The notes: a model not told the origin generated them from the letters alone. DNA of 64,000 nucleotides from an uncultured Christensenella sp. (GCA_910579525.1 CAJTUK010000001.1:434001-498000); one strand, 5' to 3'; shown: positions 50,311 to 60,224, numbered from the stretch's first letter. Program-made: numbers and translations.

Positions 50311-53300
50311 TTATTTACCCTCCGCAAGCACGGTCAGCACGCCGGAATCATAGGTAATTTCATAATTCTTCAAAACCTGCGTTCCGAATACGACGATTGT
50401 ATATTTCCCCGCGGGCAAAATCGTTTCGCCCTTGTGTCCTGAAACGAAAATCTCGGTCACGTTCAGTCCGACGCTCTGCGCGTTCTCTCCGTTTGCAAAA
50501 CCCGTAACGGTATAAGTCAAGCTAAAAGTCTGCCCCGCGCGCACCGTCTTGCTGTCGGGCTTAATGTTCAGCTTCGCCTTTTTTATAATCATATCCGCCT
50601 GCGAGTTTGCAAGCACGTAGTTTTTAGCCTGTAATTCGTCGGCAATTTGCGCGGTAACTTTATACATTCCCGCGTCTATCCCCGCGCCCTCGCGCTTGAC
50701 TTCTATTTTAAGGTCGCCGGCGCTCGCCGCGGGAGTATGCGCTTTCCCGTCGTAAGTTATTTCCAGCCCGTTCCATATAACGTACGCCGTCGCGGGCTTT
50801 ATCGTATAAACCAAACCCGAATAATCCACCGCGCCCAGTTCGTAATTGCCCGCATAATCGGCTTCTATTCCGTCGGGCTTAAAGGTGTACGTTCCCGCGT
50901 TCACCTCGCCTCTGCCCGTAACGTATATCGTCTTGCCCGCGTCTTTGCCCACGCCCGTAATCACGCAGTCGGGCGTATGCTCGTATCCGCTGTAAACCAT
51001 TTGTTTGTCTTTATTAATGAGTCGCACCTCGTTCACAACGCGCTTTTTAATGTTAAACGTGTGAGTCGCACCCGATAACACCTCGTAATTCGAGTTCAAA
51101 ACGTACGTGCCTACCGTGTGTGTTCCCGCATTCATGAGCGAGTATTCGTCAGGCGCAACGTATCCGTTGCATACCGCACCCGCAAATTTCCCCTGCGTGC
51201 CCTTGGCTGTTAACGCAATGTCGTGTCTTTCGCCGTCGTAAACAAATCCGTCGTCTCCCGCTATAATCCATTCAATGACTAGCGGCTGTTTATATATGGT
51301 ATATTCGGGCTCGTTGCACTCCGCTATGTAATAGTTTGTGCTCGGTCTGTTAATCCCGAGTCTGCAAGTAACGCGGTGCGTTCCCGCCGAGCTTGTGAGC
51401 CCTTGCATATAAATATCTATTTCGTCGTCGCCTATACCCCCTTCGATTTCATAAGTGCAAGTGTTGGTCTCGCCGTCGTAATACTTATCTTCGACGTCGA
51501 CCGTTACCGTTAAGGGCGCTTGTTTTATAACTATCGTTCTCGCATCCGAACCGTCGGAAATCACATAATTGTCTTCGTCGTTGCCTGTCAGCACCGCTCT
51601 TAAAGTCGTCGAACCTGCGGAGAAGCAAAAAAATTCGGTCTTACTCAACCCGAGGTCGTCCTTGACCCCGTTAAACGTAATTACGTCTCCGTCTTTAATT
51701 TTACAAGTTACTTTCTTTAAAGTATTGTCGTAAACAAGTTCTTCCTCGGAAGGCAATTCCCACTCGACCGTAACGGGGCGGCGGTCAACCTTTAAGTTAA
51801 GCGTCTGCACGGTATTTGCGTAAAGGGAGCTCCCCTCCGACGTCGCCTTAACGTTCACTAAATATTCGCCCGCGTGCGTACGCCTCGCCATATCTATGCC
51901 GTAGACCGAACCGCTCAACCCCTCAATCTCTTCGGAATTGAATTTCCACAAATATTCGAGTTTAAACCCGTCGGCGGGCGGGGCGGCTTCCGCAGTCAAA
52001 GTAACTCCGTCCCCATAAACCACGGTATTGTCCGCAAGATCCGAACTCAAATTCAACTGCGGCGCATTCATCTTCCACTTGGGAAATATCCAGAACACTC
52101 GGTCGGTTTTGTATTCGAGCGCGCTCGAAAGAGAGTCGAACTCCGTTCTATATACCGCCGTCGCCGAAACCGCATAACTCCATTTAACGCTGAACCCGTC
52201 GCGTTTAAAAGGTTGCGTAATTTTATCGGCGTTCTTCGCAGTTGTCAGTTTATACGGCTTCGTTTCGTCCGTCTGCGTATAAACGAACTCCACGTCCGTA
52301 GAGTGCAACAAATCGTTGCTCTCGCCGGGATAAACTGCGTAAATCCTTTCGAACTCAACGTATTCCACAAGGCTTTCGTTCACTTTTCCGTTGTTGTCTC
52401 CGCCGTTTATCGAAAAGTCGGAAAGTATAACCTTATCTTTAACCGAGTTCCAGCACCACGCCAGATCCTCGTCGCAAAGTTTATCCGAATACTTTGCATA
52501 GGGGATTTCGTCGAAGTAACTCATATCCAGCAAATCGCCCTTCTTTCCGTACCAAGTGGGCAACGGCTTCCCGTTCGCATTTTCGAACGAATCCGAAGAA
52601 TAAGCAAACGTTACATAAACTTCGTCGTTATCCAACCCGTAAGGAACCGTTTTGTTGGCAAGCTCCAACGCCGTCGGGTCGCCCAACGAATACAAATTGT
52701 AAAATTTAGCTTTAAACCTGTCTATCGCGTCTTTTTCAGCAAAAATTTTGAGCTCGCCGTCGGGCATTACCAAGTTGTCCGGAAGAAAAGTTACGTCCGC
52801 AGAACACTCGAGATAAATATCCTTGACTCCCTCCGAAACAAAAACCGAAGAATAAACCGCGCTCACCTTTTTTCCGTTGAACTCTTCGGGAATAACTACC
52901 GTGTCGCCCTTCGCGCCAACGGTCCCCACGGCTATATAATTGCCGTCGGCGTCCATAGCGTATTTAACGGGTCTAATCCCGCCGCCCTGTCCGAAATACC
53001 CGCCGAAGCCGAGAAAAGCCCCGTAAAGTCCCGTTATCGAAACGCATAATGCGGTTATGACTATAACGGCGAACGTCTGCGCGGTTTTACCTCCCGCAAT
53101 ACTGCGCGCGGCGTATACGTAACCGAAAATCACGGCAAACAGCGCAACTGCGTGCGTCGCTATAAGCAATGCCGAAGCGGTATTGGTAAAAGCCGTTTCC
53201 CCCACGCATATGTTGCAAACTACCGTACTTATAAGCATAGCCGCCGTAAGCAGGCAATAAATTACTATCTGCCATACCGTGTAAGAAAAGCGGAAATTAG

Positions 53301-53496
53301 AAAACGCCGCCTGCACTATAAAAAGCGCGTCCGCAAGCAGAAACACGAGCGGAAACGCCCAGTATTCCGCACCCGCGCCAAGCACGAGAAGCGTTACGAA
53401 AACCGCGAGGTCCGCTGCGAAAGCCGCGGCAAGACAAACAAGTAAAAATATTTTAGACTTGCCCGACAGAGCCGAAGTTATAGCGTTCTTTCTCAT
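50311..53496 (-). CDS. Membrane protein with extracellular LRR-like and MBG/Ig-like repeats
   Basis: A 1061-residue protein, the only membrane member of the operon. Five hydrophobic helices lie in the first about 165 residues (from IFLLVCLAAAFAADLAVFV onward), without a cleaved signal peptide. A BspA/LRR_5-like strand follows (VVIPEEFNGKKVSAVYSSVFVSEGV). Then come an Ig-like module near residue 475 and at least five MBG-type repeats marked by (V/T)YDG or equivalent (YDNTLKKVTC, YYDGETNTCT, VYDGERHDIA, VYSGYEHTPD, TYDGKAHTPA). The repeats probably face outward, giving the operon a membrane anchor with a surface-exposed part. Its start overlaps the preceding stop (ATGA). Confidence 0.8.
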   Translation of the reverse strand: MRKNAITSALSGKSKIFLLVCLAAAFAADLAVFVTLLVLGAGAEYWAFPLVFLLADALFIVQAAFSNFRFSYTVWQIVIYCLLTAAMLISTVVCNICVGETAFTNTASALLIATHAVALFAVIFGYVYAARSIAGGKTAQTFAVIVITALCVSITGLYGAFLGFGGYFGQGGGIRPVKYAMDADGNYIAVGTVGAKGDTVVIPEEFNGKKVSAVYSSVFVSEGVKDIYLECSADVTFLPDNLVMPDGELKIFAEKDAIDRFKAKFYNLYSLGDPTALELANKTVPYGLDNDEVYVTFAYSSDSFENANGKPLPTWYGKKGDLLDMSYFDEIPYAKYSDKLCDEDLAWCWNSVKDKVILSDFSINGGDNNGKVNESLVEYVEFERIYAVYPGESNDLLHSTDVEFVYTQTDETKPYKLTTAKNADKITQPFKRDGFSVKWSYAVSATAVYRTEFDSLSSALEYKTDRVFWIFPKWKMNAPQLNLSSDLADNTVVYGDGVTLTAEAAPPADGFKLEYLWKFNSEEIEGLSGSVYGIDMARRTHAGEYLVNVKATSEGSSLYANTVQTLNLKVDRRPVTVEWELPSEEELVYDNTLKKVTCKIKDGDVITFNGVKDDLGLSKTEFFCFSAGSTTLRAVLTGNDEDNYVISDGSDARTIVIKQAPLTVTVDVEDKYYDGETNTCTYEIEGGIGDDEIDIYMQGLTSSAGTHRVTCRLGINRPSTNYYIAECNEPEYTIYKQPLVIEWIIAGDDGFVYDGERHDIALTAKGTQGKFAGAVCNGYVAPDEYSLMNAGTHTVGTYVLNSNYEVLSGATHTFNIKKRVVNEVRLINKDKQMVYSGYEHTPDCVITGVGKDAGKTIYVTGRGEVNAGTYTFKPDGIEADYAGNYELGAVDYSGLVYTIKPATAYVIWNGLEITYDGKAHTPAASAGDLKIEVKREGAGIDAGMYKVTAQIADELQAKNYVLANSQADMIIKKAKLNIKPDSKTVRAGQTFSLTYTVTGFANGENAQSVGLNVTEIFVSGHKGETILPAGKYTIVVFGTQVLKNYEITYDSGVLTVLAEGK

Positions 53497-55127
53497 TGTG
53501 CGTCACCTCTCTTCACCTTGCGGGGTTTCTTTATAAATCCGCTGCGCGCCGCCGTAAGCTTATCGAAAACGTACCTGTCAGAACCGAGCTCGAAAATTAT
53601 CACGTTCGCGTCCTCTCTGCAATACTTTTGCGCGAACAAATGCGAGAGCCTCACCGTAAGGCTCAACATTCCTCCGTACTTACGGTACAGCTTTTTCGCC
53701 TTTGCGGAATGCTCCGTATCGGCGCAGAAAGAGCACAGTTCCCCCCGCACCATATTAGATTTATCAAACTCTCTCCCGCAACAGCGGCACTTTACGGTCG
53801 GAGTATCCACAAGCGAAAGTTTATCGAACGCGAAGTGAAGAGCGGGAGTATACCCACCGTTGCCGTCCTCCGAAAATATATCCGTAAAGACTATTTCTGG
53901 GTAGCGGCAGTTTTTGCACTTGCGTTCCCCGCTTTCAAACGCAACCGTCTGCGACGCGCAAACCGTGCGCCTGCAATCTCCGTTGCGCTGATTCTCCGCG
54001 CAAGCCACGGCAAACAGGTGGTCGGCAGCCTCGCCGCATGTTTTAATTGCGTTTATATCGTCCTCTATCAATCCCAGATTGTCCGCGTCGAAGTTAATAA
54101 CGGAGTTACATCCTTCGGGCACGGCTTCTTTAAACTTGATTATGTTCCCGTCGACTATAACGCCGTTTCCGCAATTTGCGCAAACGAGCGAAACGTATCC
54201 GTTAAGCCCCACTATAAATTTAAGCACAACTTTGCCGCGGTAAGTTACGGGGTAAACGGATTTTTCCCACTCCACGTGCGAAACGCCCAGAACTTTAACG
54301 TTCGTACACTCCAGTTCCTTCACCTCGCTCGTCGCCAGTTGCGAAAGCATATTTTCTATTTCTTTTTTATACTTTCCGCCAAAGGATACGTATTTTGAGA
54401 ATTTGCCGCTCCCGAACGACTTTTCAAGCCCCGCAAACACTCTGCCCACCAGCTTTACGTCGACTATTCCCTCGCCGCCGCGCCCGTCCTCGTCGGGCAC
54501 CGAACCGGAAATATACTCGTCTATTCTTCCCGCCTCGGCGAACGTTATGGGAGTAAGTCTTCCGTCTTCGCCCTCGCGGAAATAAATTTTCCCCAAAAGC
54601 GGCGCGCTCTCGCCGCCGCCGTTTATTTCGAGACGTAGCGAAACCGCATAATAATTTTCGGGCTCGATTATTCGGTTTTCCGCCATAACGTACCTTGCGC
54701 CTTCGTTGAAAACCCTGTCTATAAAGCCCGTTTTAAACCTTTCTTTCAGCCTTCTTTCTTCGTTTAAAGTGCCCTTGTCCTTCGCCTGTCTGAACTCGAT
54801 CAGCGAGTAGTGCCTGTGATAGTCGGCAGCAACGTCCATTACGAGCTGTTTCCAGTCCGCGTTTCCGCTGTCGAATTTTTCGCCGCGCAACGGAGCAAAC
54901 CAGCTCGCCCCGTCGGCGGAAAAGTTCAAAGTTCTCTCCTCGCCCTCGCCCGAACCGTTTACGCCGTGTTCGCGTTCACTGTATTCGAAGGTGTGAGACG
55001 GGGTCTGTATTACCTTTCCCTGCGCCTTTATAATATGTACATCGGATGAGAGAAACCCGCCCGCATAAAGGGCGCATATGCTCTCGAATTCCGAAGCGTA
55101 TTCACGGCCTATAATAATTTTTGCCAT
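53493..55127 (-). CDS. Multi-zinc-ribbon protein of the nine-gene operon, function unknown
   Basis: A 544-residue protein. The N-terminal half is soluble alpha/beta with no recognised motif. The C-terminal half contains several Cys pairs: LVCANCGNGV, CRRTVCAS, KCKNCRYPE, KCRCCGREFD, and CSFC, consistent with two or three zinc-binding units. The region before this (YRGKVVLKFIVGLNGYVSLV) is a beta-rich segment. The protein ends in a basic tail (FIKKPRKVKRGDAQ). It lies 8 bases after the SNF2 gene, which carries similar cysteine clusters, so the two may act together on a nucleic acid or protein substrate. Confidence 0.75.
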   Translation of the reverse strand: MAKIIIGREYASEFESICALYAGGFLSSDVHIIKAQGKVIQTPSHTFEYSEREHGVNGSGEGEERTLNFSADGASWFAPLRGEKFDSGNADWKQLVMDVAADYHRHYSLIEFRQAKDKGTLNEERRLKERFKTGFIDRVFNEGARYVMAENRIIEPENYYAVSLRLEINGGGESAPLLGKIYFREGEDGRLTPITFAEAGRIDEYISGSVPDEDGRGGEGIVDVKLVGRVFAGLEKSFGSGKFSKYVSFGGKYKKEIENMLSQLATSEVKELECTNVKVLGVSHVEWEKSVYPVTYRGKVVLKFIVGLNGYVSLVCANCGNGVIVDGNIIKFKEAVPEGCNSVINFDADNLGLIEDDINAIKTCGEAADHLFAVACAENQRNGDCRRTVCASQTVAFESGERKCKNCRYPEIVFTDIFSEDGNGGYTPALHFAFDKLSLVDTPTVKCRCCGREFDKSNMVRGELCSFCADTEHSAKAKKLYRKYGGMLSLTVRLSHLFAQKYCREDANVIIFELGSDRYVFDKLTAARSGFIKKPRKVKRGDAQ

Positions 55128-55135
55128 ATTCTACC

Positions 55136-58021
55136 TCAATCCTTTCCCGCGTCCTGTTCCAGAATACGCCTTACTTCCGAAACTTTGTCGGCTTCCTTGC
55201 CTATCGTGCGGCAGAAGCTTTCGCCCCCGTCGTGAGAGAACTTCCACAACTCGTTTATAAACGTTGCGAACGTCCTCGCCACTATCGGGCGCAGTTTCCC
55301 GCGCGGGCGCTTGCAACTGCACTGCGGCATAGGGCAATACGCTTCCCACTTCTCGTCAAAATCCAAAGAATAGGGCGCCGGCGAGCAACCCGCGTATTCG
55401 CAGTCGCCGCACGCGGCTATCTGGTCCTTACCCGTGCCGGTGATTTTGCAGCTGTCCCAGCAGGCGGCGTTGTCGCACATGGCGCATATCTTCATAAGCT
55501 CCGCTTCCGAAATATTCGGTTTAGTCTTATATCTTTTAAGCGCTTCGCATTTGCCCGCAAGGCGTTTATCCGTCAAAAATCTATTGCAGTGCGAAACGGC
55601 GCATATCTTGCGGCAATAAACCGACCTGTCGCCCTTTTCTCCCGAGTTGCACATCTTACCCTTTTCGCCGTCGGCAACGTGCGAAAGACACATATACCCT
55701 TCCGAAACCGAGCGGCTCAAAACCGTTCCGCAACTGTCGCACTTGAAGTCGTAAACGGTTATTTCCGTCATTTCCATTCCGCGCCCGTCGGGGCTCAACC
55801 CTTTGCACGCCTCGGTTGCGTCGCAAATCAGGTCGTGAGAGCGAGTTCTCTTCTTCTCTTCGTAGTCCGCCCTCGTCATAAGCTTCACGCGCGAACACTG
55901 CCTGCACCGCACCGCGACCATCTGGTCGGAGTTGCTTCCCGCAAGAATAGTAGCGTCGCCGCTGTTGCTTGACAAAAGCCCTATCGCGGAAAAATAAGAA
56001 AGCGCAAAGCCCTCCAACCTGTTCATATCGGCAAGCGAATAAATATAAACTTCGCTCTTTTGTCCGAGTCTGAAAATACGTCCTATTCTCTGGTCCATAG
56101 CCAAGGGGTCGGGCGTAACCTGATAATTTATGATAATATTCGATTCCTGCAAGTTCGCGCCCTCGGTGAACTTCGCGTCCTTGGCTATAAGAATCGCGTC
56201 CTCCTGCGCGTTGAACCGCGTCTCTATATCGTGCACGTTCGAATTTGCGTCGCCGACGATAACCCTGCCCGCAAATTCATTGTCGGCAAGCAAAGCGTTG
56301 CAAAACTCGTCGTATGCCCTTTCGGCTTTGGGCAGTTCGTAGTCGAAAAACACCAGCACGCGCAAGCCCTCGTGGCGCCTCAATATCTTTTTCGCGTATT
56401 CGAATTTATACCCCAATTTATCGTCCGAAAGCGCAACGGGCAAAACGCAGGTGTTTTTGGAAATCCCCGCCGGCGAAGAAGCTATCCTGTTTGCGTAATA
56501 GCTCACGTAGCCGCTCTTCGTAAAAATCTCGTCGGAGCGCGGGTCCGCGTCGTTCAGCGCGCTCAAAACGTGGTTTATCACGTCCGCGTACACCTGTTCG
56601 AACTTCACGTTTCCGCGGTTGTTCTCTATAAAGTCGTCCAAATACTCCTTTTCGCCGCCCGATACCGCCAAAGGGAAGCCCTTTGCCGAAAGGTCGCTGA
56701 AATCGAGTTTCAGCTTCCCCCCGAAAGGCGAAGTTATCTCAACGGACTTAACCGCCTCGGTCATTGGATAAAAGAAGTAATTAAAAATCTTTTTCGATTT
56801 GGAAAGACGGTTAGGCTGCCTTATCATTATCGAACGCAAAACGCCGTTATGGTAAGCGTTGGCCACGCTCTTTTCAACCTTTACGGCTATTTCTTCGTTT
56901 TGCGGCTCGTTCAAAAAAGCGTCCGCAAGCATACAGCGGTCGTATTCCGTTTTATCCTTAAAGCTCTCCTCCTCGCCCTTATCCTTTAAATAGCGCGAAA
57001 ATTCCGGTTTGTAATTGCCGGTAACTTCAAGGTATTTCACCCTTCTTATGAATTCGGTAACGTTCGAAGCCCCGCGGCAAATGTATTCTTTATAATAGTT
57101 TTTTTCCTCGCGGTACTGTCTTGTGCGGTCCTTGTCGTCCTTTTCGTCAAAGTCCGAAGGATTTCCGCCCTTGCATCTGACAAAGTACCACAGCCTGAAC
57201 ATGTTTTCAAGGTTGCCGGAGTGCGGCGTAGCGGTCAAAAGCAGGCAATAAGTCGCTTCCGCTTTCTTCTTCGTCTGCATCATTTCCGATAACAGCCGCA
57301 TTGCACCGGCGTATTTTCCCGCCTCTTCGCTCAAATGGTGAGCCTCGTCCACAACTATAACGTCGGCCAAAAACTTTTCCGCGTACTTCCACTGCGAAAA
57401 GATATCCACATCTACTATTATGGGGCGGTTGGGGCGCATGAATCCGCCCTCCGTAGTAACTCCCGTCTCGTTTAAAACGTCGTTTAAAGTGGGGAAATCG
57501 CCCGTAACGTTGCCCTTTTTGTCAGTCTTTTTGCGCACCTGAAAAAGCACGTCCTTTCCAAGACCGAACTTATTTTCCAGCACGCTCACCCAGTTATTGA
57601 AAACCTGATCGGGCGTGACTATAAGGAGCGACTTCGCCTTACCGCGCACCGCGAGCTCGCTCAAAATAACGCCCGCTTCAAACGTTTTGCCGCTCCCCAC
57701 GACGTCGGCGAGCAAGCCGAATCCGCGCAAATCGCGCAAAAACTTTTCGGCGGCTCTCTCCTGATGCGACAAAATAACCGTACCGTCCGCGGAGTGCACC
57801 GTTCTGTCAAACGGAATACCGTATTTGCTCCTGCCCTTTTTGTATACGGAGGGGTCTATCATCAGCTTGCGGAAATCGTCCTGACTGTCCAGCGCCTCAA
57901 CGTATTTTTCCGCGGCGGCAACGTCTTTTGTGTAGCGCTTTTTTCCGTGCAACCCGCTCCGTTGCTCCTCCGCCGAAAAAGCCGAGTCGGTAAAATTAAT
58001 TTCGTAACTCTCTTCTTTCAT
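55136..58021 (-). CDS. SNF2-family helicase/ATPase with Cys-rich C-terminal region
   Basis: A 961-residue superfamily 2 ATPase. The upstream Gln is in ILSHQERAAEKFL, motif I reads ADVVGSGKT (Lys112), motif II is DEAH (225-228), motif III LLTATPHSG, and motif VI DQRIGRIFRLGQ, as in SNF2/RapA-like translocases. Between the lobes is a long insertion of about 230 residues, including a repeated SPFGG segment also seen in the metallopeptidase protein. The last about 260 residues carry many cysteines (CRQCSR, CDSCGT, CAMCDNAACWDSC, CGDCEYAGC, CPMPQCSCK), probably several zinc sites. SNF2 proteins move along double-stranded DNA. The start ATG follows the Hsp70-like gene by 11 bases. Confidence 0.9.
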   Translation of the reverse strand: MKEESYEINFTDSAFSAEEQRSGLHGKKRYTKDVAAAEKYVEALDSQDDFRKLMIDPSVYKKGRSKYGIPFDRTVHSADGTVILSHQERAAEKFLRDLRGFGLLADVVGSGKTFEAGVILSELAVRGKAKSLLIVTPDQVFNNWVSVLENKFGLGKDVLFQVRKKTDKKGNVTGDFPTLNDVLNETGVTTEGGFMRPNRPIIVDVDIFSQWKYAEKFLADVIVVDEAHHLSEEAGKYAGAMRLLSEMMQTKKKAEATYCLLLTATPHSGNLENMFRLWYFVRCKGGNPSDFDEKDDKDRTRQYREEKNYYKEYICRGASNVTEFIRRVKYLEVTGNYKPEFSRYLKDKGEEESFKDKTEYDRCMLADAFLNEPQNEEIAVKVEKSVANAYHNGVLRSIMIRQPNRLSKSKKIFNYFFYPMTEAVKSVEITSPFGGKLKLDFSDLSAKGFPLAVSGGEKEYLDDFIENNRGNVKFEQVYADVINHVLSALNDADPRSDEIFTKSGYVSYYANRIASSPAGISKNTCVLPVALSDDKLGYKFEYAKKILRRHEGLRVLVFFDYELPKAERAYDEFCNALLADNEFAGRVIVGDANSNVHDIETRFNAQEDAILIAKDAKFTEGANLQESNIIINYQVTPDPLAMDQRIGRIFRLGQKSEVYIYSLADMNRLEGFALSYFSAIGLLSSNSGDATILAGSNSDQMVAVRCRQCSRVKLMTRADYEEKKRTRSHDLICDATEACKGLSPDGRGMEMTEITVYDFKCDSCGTVLSRSVSEGYMCLSHVADGEKGKMCNSGEKGDRSVYCRKICAVSHCNRFLTDKRLAGKCEALKRYKTKPNISEAELMKICAMCDNAACWDSCKITGTGKDQIAACGDCEYAGCSPAPYSLDFDEKWEAYCPMPQCSCKRPRGKLRPIVARTFATFINELWKFSHDGGESFCRTIGKEADKVSEVRRILEQDAGKD

Positions 58022-58032
58022 ATTCCCACCTG

Positions 58033-60063
58033 TCAGTTGAATATCATTTCGCCGATATCGAAGTCAAAGTCGATATCCTTCTTATAAACGACCTCGCTCT
58101 GCCCCGCTCTGCGTAATAGCTTGCCGTTCTTCTTAATATCCCAAAGGTAAATAACAGTCACCTTCGAGTTTCCGTTTCGCGCCTTGTCGTTTCGGCAATA
58201 TGGGCGCGCGCGCCCCTCGCCGTCTATGTCAACGCCTATAACGGCGTAAACTTTTTCTATGAGCCTCACTCGGGTCTTGTTATAGTAATAATATATTACG
58301 CCCGCGCCGCCGGAGCCGTCCTCCTGCGCCGTCAAAATTTTCATTCCCGCGTGTCTTGAAAGATTTGCCATAAGCCGTTTGTTGAACGGGTCGGCTTTCA
58401 AATAGTTCTTCCCGGTGCTCGACGTAATGTATTCTATATTCGGCGCATAAGCCCGCCTGTCTATGTCTCTCTTTGTAAGTATGGTGCTCATTATGTGCAT
58501 GGGCGCCGAATTCACGCTGTTTTGCGACGTGGTCAACCCGATCTTGTCGCGCGGTTTGGGGGTAATGAATTGCGCGCCCTCGGGCGGCAACACGTCTCCG
58601 CGGTTTACCAAAAGCTCCAAATACGGCGTTTCGCCCTCGTATAAAAACAGCCTCAACCCATAAGAGAGCGCAAGCACCGTTTCAACTTCCAAACCGTTCA
58701 AATCGGCCTCCGCGCACCCCAACGCCGCGGAGTAAAGCGCGTCCTCATAGGGCAGGATATTAAACCCGTCGTTCTCGGGCGTCAACCCGCCGTAATCGTT
58801 TTCGAACGTAAAAACCTTTATTTTACCGCCGCTCTCTATATTACCGCGCAAAAAATCCACAAGTCCGTAAGTTTCAACAGGTCCGCCCGTTAAAAATATC
58901 TTTCTCACGTCCGAGTTCGTGGGTCGCGCCAATTCTCTTTGAATATAGTCCAAAAGCCTGCCCGCAACGCCCGTGCCGTTCGAAATCCCAACGCACTCCG
59001 CAAACTGCTCGCGGGTGATATTGCGCTGAATGTACAAATCGCGCGAAACGCAAACGGGCACGCCGTTTTTAAATACGCCCCTGTCGTACACGGGCATATT
59101 GAAAATCACTTTCGCCGACTTTATGTCCTTCATAAACAGGTACTGTTTTGCGTTGAGCGACCCCTCCGCCGAGTGTCCGTCCTCCCCGCAAGAAGGTCTG
59201 CCCATACTCTCGCGCCCGCTTATGCTCCTCTCGAGATAATCCGCAACGGCGTCGTCTATGTCGTTGCCGCCTATGTATTCGGGGTCGTTGTGTCCGTCCG
59301 CGCCGTCCACCGCAAGCCCCTTGTTAAACAGACTCGCCTTCGCCACGGAAATCCGCTCTTCGCCTATGTTGAACACAAGCACGCTTTCCCCGCGCTTTAC
59401 GCGCTCGGTCTGCATGGCGTAAACGCACAACGCCTTCGTCATGCTCAAAACCGTTTTAGGTTCAGTCCCGAAAGCCGTCTCAATCAGCCTTTTCAGTTCG
59501 TCCGTGTATTCCTTGCAAACGTGTTGCGGATAAACGACCGAAGGTATAACGTTGCAGCTCTCCGCTCCGCACCTCTCCGCGAGTATGCCCGCGCGCGCAC
59601 GCGTAAGGCAATAAACGTACCGGAAAAACGTAAGGCACACCTCCGCAGGCGTAGACTGCGGAGCTTTAAAAGTCATATCGCGGCTCACCGCGTCGGCGAA
59701 ATCGGGCGAAAGTTTCCTCCTCACGGGAAAATAGAATTTGGGGAAGTCGTGCCCGTTAAAATAAAATCCTGAATTCCTCGCCGTAATGTCCGCGTTCCCC
59801 TTTTTCAAAAGCAGCGACAAAAGGCTCTTTATTTTTACAACGCTCATAAAAGACTTGTCGCCCACGGCGTCAACCTGCTCGCCGAAAAGCCACTTATTTT
59901 CTTCAAAGTCATAATAGGCTACGGCGGGTATTGCCGTAACCGAGCTGTCCCCCGCGGTTATCTTGCCCGTTTTAAGTCCTCCGCGGTCGTATGCGTATGC
60001 AATTTTAAGTGTGTCGCTGCCGAGGTCAAGCCCCGCGTACACGTCCAAACAGTTTTCCGCCAT
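58033..60063 (-). CDS. Hsp70/actin-fold ATPase, first gene of the nine-gene operon
   Basis: A 676-residue protein related to DnaK in its nucleotide-binding domain. The phosphate-1 motif is VYAGLDLGSDTLKIAYA, the phosphate-2 region is SVLVFNIGEERISVAKAS, and the adenosine motif is KIFLTGGPVETYGLVDFL. It diverges from chaperone DnaK: the DLGTTNS signature is absent and the C-terminal half is not the DnaK substrate-binding domain, but about 220 residues with beta strands (ESEVETVLAL-type DnaK GLR-like region, IYYYYNKTRVRLIE) and a terminal DIDFDFDIGEMIFN. The ATG at 60063 is chosen over a TTG six codons earlier. The promoter at 60118-60147 is directly upstream. Likely a scaffold or nucleotide-controlled sensor. 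Confidence 0.85.
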   Translation of the reverse strand: MAENCLDVYAGLDLGSDTLKIAYAYDRGGLKTGKITAGDSSVTAIPAVAYYDFEENKWLFGEQVDAVGDKSFMSVVKIKSLLSLLLKKGNADITARNSGFYFNGHDFPKFYFPVRRKLSPDFADAVSRDMTFKAPQSTPAEVCLTFFRYVYCLTRARAGILAERCGAESCNVIPSVVYPQHVCKEYTDELKRLIETAFGTEPKTVLSMTKALCVYAMQTERVKRGESVLVFNIGEERISVAKASLFNKGLAVDGADGHNDPEYIGGNDIDDAVADYLERSISGRESMGRPSCGEDGHSAEGSLNAKQYLFMKDIKSAKVIFNMPVYDRGVFKNGVPVCVSRDLYIQRNITREQFAECVGISNGTGVAGRLLDYIQRELARPTNSDVRKIFLTGGPVETYGLVDFLRGNIESGGKIKVFTFENDYGGLTPENDGFNILPYEDALYSAALGCAEADLNGLEVETVLALSYGLRLFLYEGETPYLELLVNRGDVLPPEGAQFITPKPRDKIGLTTSQNSVNSAPMHIMSTILTKRDIDRRAYAPNIEYITSSTGKNYLKADPFNKRLMANLSRHAGMKILTAQEDGSGGAGVIYYYYNKTRVRLIEKVYAVIGVDIDGEGRARPYCRNDKARNGNSKVTVIYLWDIKKNGKLLRRAGQSEVVYKKDIDFDFDIGEMIFN

Positions 60064-60086
60064 ATTTTTTACCGGTCTCAATAAAT

Positions 60087-60109
60087 AAATTTTTATCGAA
60101 TAAAAATTT
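60087..60109. repeat. AT-rich inverted repeat in the operon leader
   Basis: AAATTTTTAT and ATAAAAATTT flank CGA, lying between the promoter and the first gene of the nine-gene operon. It could be an operator or a leader hairpin. Confidence 0.6.
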
Positions 60110-60117
60110 GCGAGTTT

Positions 60118-60147
60118 ATTATATCACACTATTATATACAATGTCAA
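60118..60147 (-). promoter_or_regulatory. Promoter of the nine-gene operon
   Basis: Minus-strand TTGACA (60142-60147), 18-base spacer, TATAAT (60118-60123). No other clear promoter was seen inside the operon. Confidence 0.78.
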
Positions 60148-60190
60148 ATTCCCGCAATAACTCGAACACTAACAAGTTTTGCTAAAATAA

Positions 60191-60220
60191 AAGGTCCCCC
60201 GTCAAAAAACGGAAAACCTT
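60191..60220 (-). terminator. Terminator of the MntA/HepT-like pair
   Basis: AAGGTTTTCCG and CGGGGGACCTT form an imperfect stem, followed by TTATTTTA on the minus strand. Confidence 0.6.
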
Positions 60221-60224
60221 ATCG

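Noticed and set aside
60064..60081. TTG start six codons upstream for the Hsp70-like protein
   Set aside because: No ribosome binding site, and the added residues (RPVKN) are not part of the conserved N-terminus.
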